Of a stretch of DNA of 64,000 bases, positions 63,957-64,000 are shown piece after piece; within the stretch, counting starts at the first letter, position 1; every line of letters starts with the position of its first letter. The position numbers and the translations under genes were made by a program. The notes beneath the pieces are model-generated. The model worked only from the letters and a program-made list of their open reading frames with translations. It ran no database searches and was not told the origin of the DNA. Source of the stretch: Bacteroidota bacterium (GTDB lineage: Bacteria; Bacteroidota; Bacteroidia; Flavobacteriales; Flavobacteriaceae); assembly GCA_024279425.1 (NCBI GenBank), contig JAJRRO010000081.1:1-64000 (forward strand), in the 5' to 3' direction.

Positions 63957-64000
63957 TTAAACCACTTCTGCAACCGTAAATGTACTGCCTCCAACAAAGA
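63957..64000 (-). CDS. folC: C-terminal end of a probable folC, cut by window edge
   Basis: The last 44 bases hold, on the minus strand, an open frame ending FVGGSTFTVAEVV and a TAA at 63959-63957. GGSTFxVAE is the usual end of folylpolyglutamate/dihydrofolate synthases (FolC) in Bacteroidota. Only 13 complete codons are visible, so the assignment is tentative. Confidence 0.45.
   Translation of the reverse strand, partial: FVGGSTFTVAEVV

Noticed and set aside
1-64000. CRISPR arrays, rRNA genes, prophage or intact transposase
   Set aside because: No repeat-spacer pattern, rRNA core motif, phage structural gene or transposase was seen on either strand.

Overview
This window looks like a chromosomal segment of a marine member of the Flavobacteriaceae (Bacteroidota). 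The evidence is the AT-rich sequence, the gliding lipoprotein GldJ beside the type IX secretion protein PorV, a DUF5686 outer-membrane protein, the 2TM-protein/folA gene pair, paired soluble and membrane pyrophosphatases, a PafA-type phosphatase, and the many lipoprotein or Tat signals on carbohydrate enzymes. The genus cannot be fixed from the sequence alone.

Region 0-36 kb is mostly housekeeping. It starts with a TonB-type C-terminal fragment, then hppA and ppa, a DUF5686 protein, pdhB (E1 beta), etfBA, a bifunctional nuclease, a CNT nucleoside transporter, an orphan four-helix-bundle (S23-type) gene and thyA. An ergothioneine set follows (egtB-egtD-DUF427, with a class V PLP enzyme close by), then 2TM-folA, a glutamate racemase gene broken by an in-frame stop, pafA and mlaEF. 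A decayed DUF389 gene lies next to a 151-bp element with terminal inverted repeats, which reaches the stop codon of manC. After that come sprT-like, GIY-YIG-like, esterase, Crp/Fnr, SDR and M28 peptidase genes, the pdhC/pdhA/cdd/porV block and divergent gldJ-murF. No porU gene lies between porV and gldJ.

Region 36.7-45.4 kb (plus strand) is an accessory block. It holds a large cytochrome/DUF1549/LamG/DUF1553 lipoprotein, a Tat-exported DUF1501 protein, a DUF2231-cytochrome-LRR membrane protein, an FMN-dependent alpha-hydroxy-acid oxidase and a short-chain fatty acid transporter. It resembles gene sets better known from Planctomycetes and suggests oxidation of a hydroxy-acid or similar substrate coupled to c-type haem proteins.

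Region 45.5-53.6 kb (minus strand) is a compact sialic acid operon: a six-hairpin glycosidase-like protein, N-acetylneuraminate lyase, AGE-type epimerase, sialidase, and a fusion of a NanM-like Kelch mutarotase domain with a sodium:solute symporter. Together they would release, mutarotate, import and cleave sialic acid, then convert ManNAc to GlcNAc.

Region 54-63 kb carries a sulfatase and a sugar/sugar-acid set: two enolase-superfamily enzymes and an aldo/keto reductase, all with twin-arginine N-termini, plus an MBL hydrolase, an NTF2-like lipoprotein and a mutarotase-fold protein. Mixed in are truncated remnants: a LarC C-terminus, a frameshifted carbamoyltransferase C-terminus and one unidentified tail. 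The window closes with simple and tandem repeats, a tRNA-Val gene and what looks like the last codons of folC. Two tRNA genes (Val-GAC and Val-TAC) were found. No rRNA, CRISPR array or intact transposase was seen.
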